From Bacteroidales bacterium (GTDB lineage: Bacteria > Bacteroidota > Bacteroidia > Bacteroidales > UBA10428), in assembly GCA_016935595.1 (NCBI GenBank), contig JAFGQQ010000177.1:1-7938 (forward strand): a stretch of 7,938 nucleotides of DNA. The letters are read 5' to 3'. Shown here in pieces: positions 6,951 through 7,938 of this stretch. The position numbers and the translations under genes were made by a program. The notes under the pieces are model-generated. The model saw only the letters and a program-made list of their open reading frames with translations. It was not told the DNA's origin and made no database searches. Numbering within the stretch: the stretch's first letter is position 1; each line of letters opens with the position of its first letter.

Positions 6951-7938
6951 TTACTTCAATTTAAGAATTTTAATAAACGATACTGAATTATTTGTTTTTA
7001 ATTTAATAATATAAATTCCGTTTTCTAATTGATTACCATTCAATACATAATGATATGCTCCAGGAATTTGAATCTTATTCACTATACAAGCAATTTCTTT
7101 TCCTGTAAGATCATAAATACTTAAATGAGTTGTTGTTCGGTTTGTAATATTATAACTAATATTAGCAATATCATAAAATGGATTTGGATTAATTTTTAAA
7201 TCAATATTTTCTGATGAGAAATTGCCAGTGAATAGTGTTATATTCAAAGATACAGCTATGCTGTCAGTATAAAATGATTCTATTTCATCATTAAATGCTT
7301 TTATCCTGTATTTATAAAAACCACTTTCAGTAATTGTGTTATCAATATAAGTTGTTGTATTGGCTGGAAGGGAGGCAACTTCATTAAATCCTTCGCCTGA
7401 AGAACGTTCGATAATAAATCCTGTTTCATTATCCGAAATATCAGTCCAACTAAGGTATATCAAATTATTATCGGTGGAATCAATTTTAAAATGAATTGGT
7501 CTGACTAAATATTTAAAATTATCTACCAGACTATTCAAATATTCCTCCAGGTTTGTATATCCGTCTGCATCTGAATCGCCATTTCTGTCTGATGCATCAT
7601 TTGGATTCAGGTCATTGGCAGTCTCCCAATCATCAGGCATGCCGTCATGGTCTGAATCGGCAGGAGGGGTAGTTGAATTATAAGCAGGCCAGCCGCCTAC
7701 ATCACTTGGTGTATCAATTATTCCATTTCCGCCTCCACTGTAGTATGTGCCATATTGTGCTGTTCCTGTAAAGGTTTCATAAATAATTCGAGTATCAATT
7801 TCATCTCTAGAAGGGATAACTGCACCAGCATATACTAATACATGTTCGAAAGCTTCTTCAGCCATATGTTGTGTAATATCCGGAGCAGGTATAGCTTCAT
7901 CCAGCTTAATAATTGCTTTTATATCATCAGAAATTTGA
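6951..7938 (-). CDS. C-terminal part of a PL1-type pectate lyase with FN3 and T9SS domains (5' end outside window)
   Basis: The minus-strand frame is open to the right edge, so 328 residues are visible and the start is missing; the ATG at 7865 is internal. Residues 1-92 (fragment numbering) look like the end of a Bacteroidota PL1 pectate lyase: AFEHVLVYAGAVIPSRDEID, then GIIDTPSDVGGWPAYNST. The main catalytic helix lies outside the window. Next come Asp-rich calcium-binding loops of thrombospondin-3/EF type, DSDHDGMPDDWE (94-105) and DRNGDSDADGYTNLEEYL (117-134), usual in this family. A fibronectin type III domain spans about 146-232 (LSWTDISDNETGFIIERS, then YKYRIKAFN). A type A T9SS domain spans 247-328 (INPNPF, then LSIYDLTGKEIA, then LENGIYIIKL, ending ILKLK). 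It is expected to cleave polygalacturonate by beta-elimination outside the cell. With GH5 it suggests a plant cell-wall diet. Confidence 0.88.
   Translation of the reverse strand, partial: QISDDIKAIIKLDEAIPAPDITQHMAEEAFEHVLVYAGAVIPSRDEIDTRIIYETFTGTAQYGTYYSGGGNGIIDTPSDVGGWPAYNSTTPPADSDHDGMPDDWETANDLNPNDASDRNGDSDADGYTNLEEYLNSLVDNFKYLVRPIHFKIDSTDNNLIYLSWTDISDNETGFIIERSSGEGFNEVASLPANTTTYIDNTITESGFYKYRIKAFNDEIESFYTDSIAVSLNITLFTGNFSSENIDLKINPNPFYDIANISYNITNRTTTHLSIYDLTGKEIACIVNKIQIPGAYHYVLNGNQLENGIYIIKLKTNNSVSFIKILKLK

Overview
The window comes from an AT-rich genome of the phylum Bacteroidota. The clearest marker is the type IX secretion (T9SS) sorting domain. Two proteins carry a complete C-terminal copy (the GH5 enzyme and the pectate-lyase fragment), the fragment at the left edge carries a third, and a damaged LRR gene carries a remnant. 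The lack of Shine-Dalgarno sites, A-rich leaders and occasional TAnnTTTG-like -7 motifs fit the same phylum. The genus cannot be told; an environmental plant-polysaccharide degrader is a reasonable inference from the enzymes.

Layout, left to right. (1) 1-423 (+): the 3' end of a secreted protein, with the last strand of a probable carbohydrate-binding or galactose-binding-like module and then a T9SS domain. A good hairpin terminator follows at 451-500. (2) 572-1873 (-): a complete secreted GH5 endoglucanase, probably subfamily 2, with both catalytic glutamates and a T9SS domain. (3) 1874-2457: a 584-bp AT-rich gap, with an imperfect hairpin and a 9-bp direct repeat near 2047-2127. (4) 2458-3337 (+): an LRR plus Ig-like surface protein gene that appears broken twice. 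One extra base near 2566 shifts the frame. Downstream, the Ig domain joins directly to only the last third of a T9SS domain. (5) 3499-4428 (-): a DUF2279/YfiM-like envelope protein. (6) 4667-5971 and 6006-6854 (+): a probable two-gene operon of a TreT-like GT4 glycosyltransferase and a beta-propeller lipoprotein of SMP-30/gluconolactonase type. (7) 6951-7938 (-): the 3' part of a PL1-type pectate lyase with a calcium-loop segment, a fibronectin III domain and a T9SS domain.

The GH5 enzyme, the pectate lyase and perhaps the CBM-bearing fragment would act outside the cell on cellulose/beta-glucan and pectin, exported by Sec and then T9SS. The GT4/lipoprotein pair and the DUF2279 protein look like unrelated housekeeping or envelope genes. 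No SusC/SusD pair, regulator, tRNA, rRNA, CRISPR array or transposase gene is visible. I found no convincing new multi-gene system. The most noteworthy points are the doubly damaged LRR gene and the unexplained GT4-propeller pairing.
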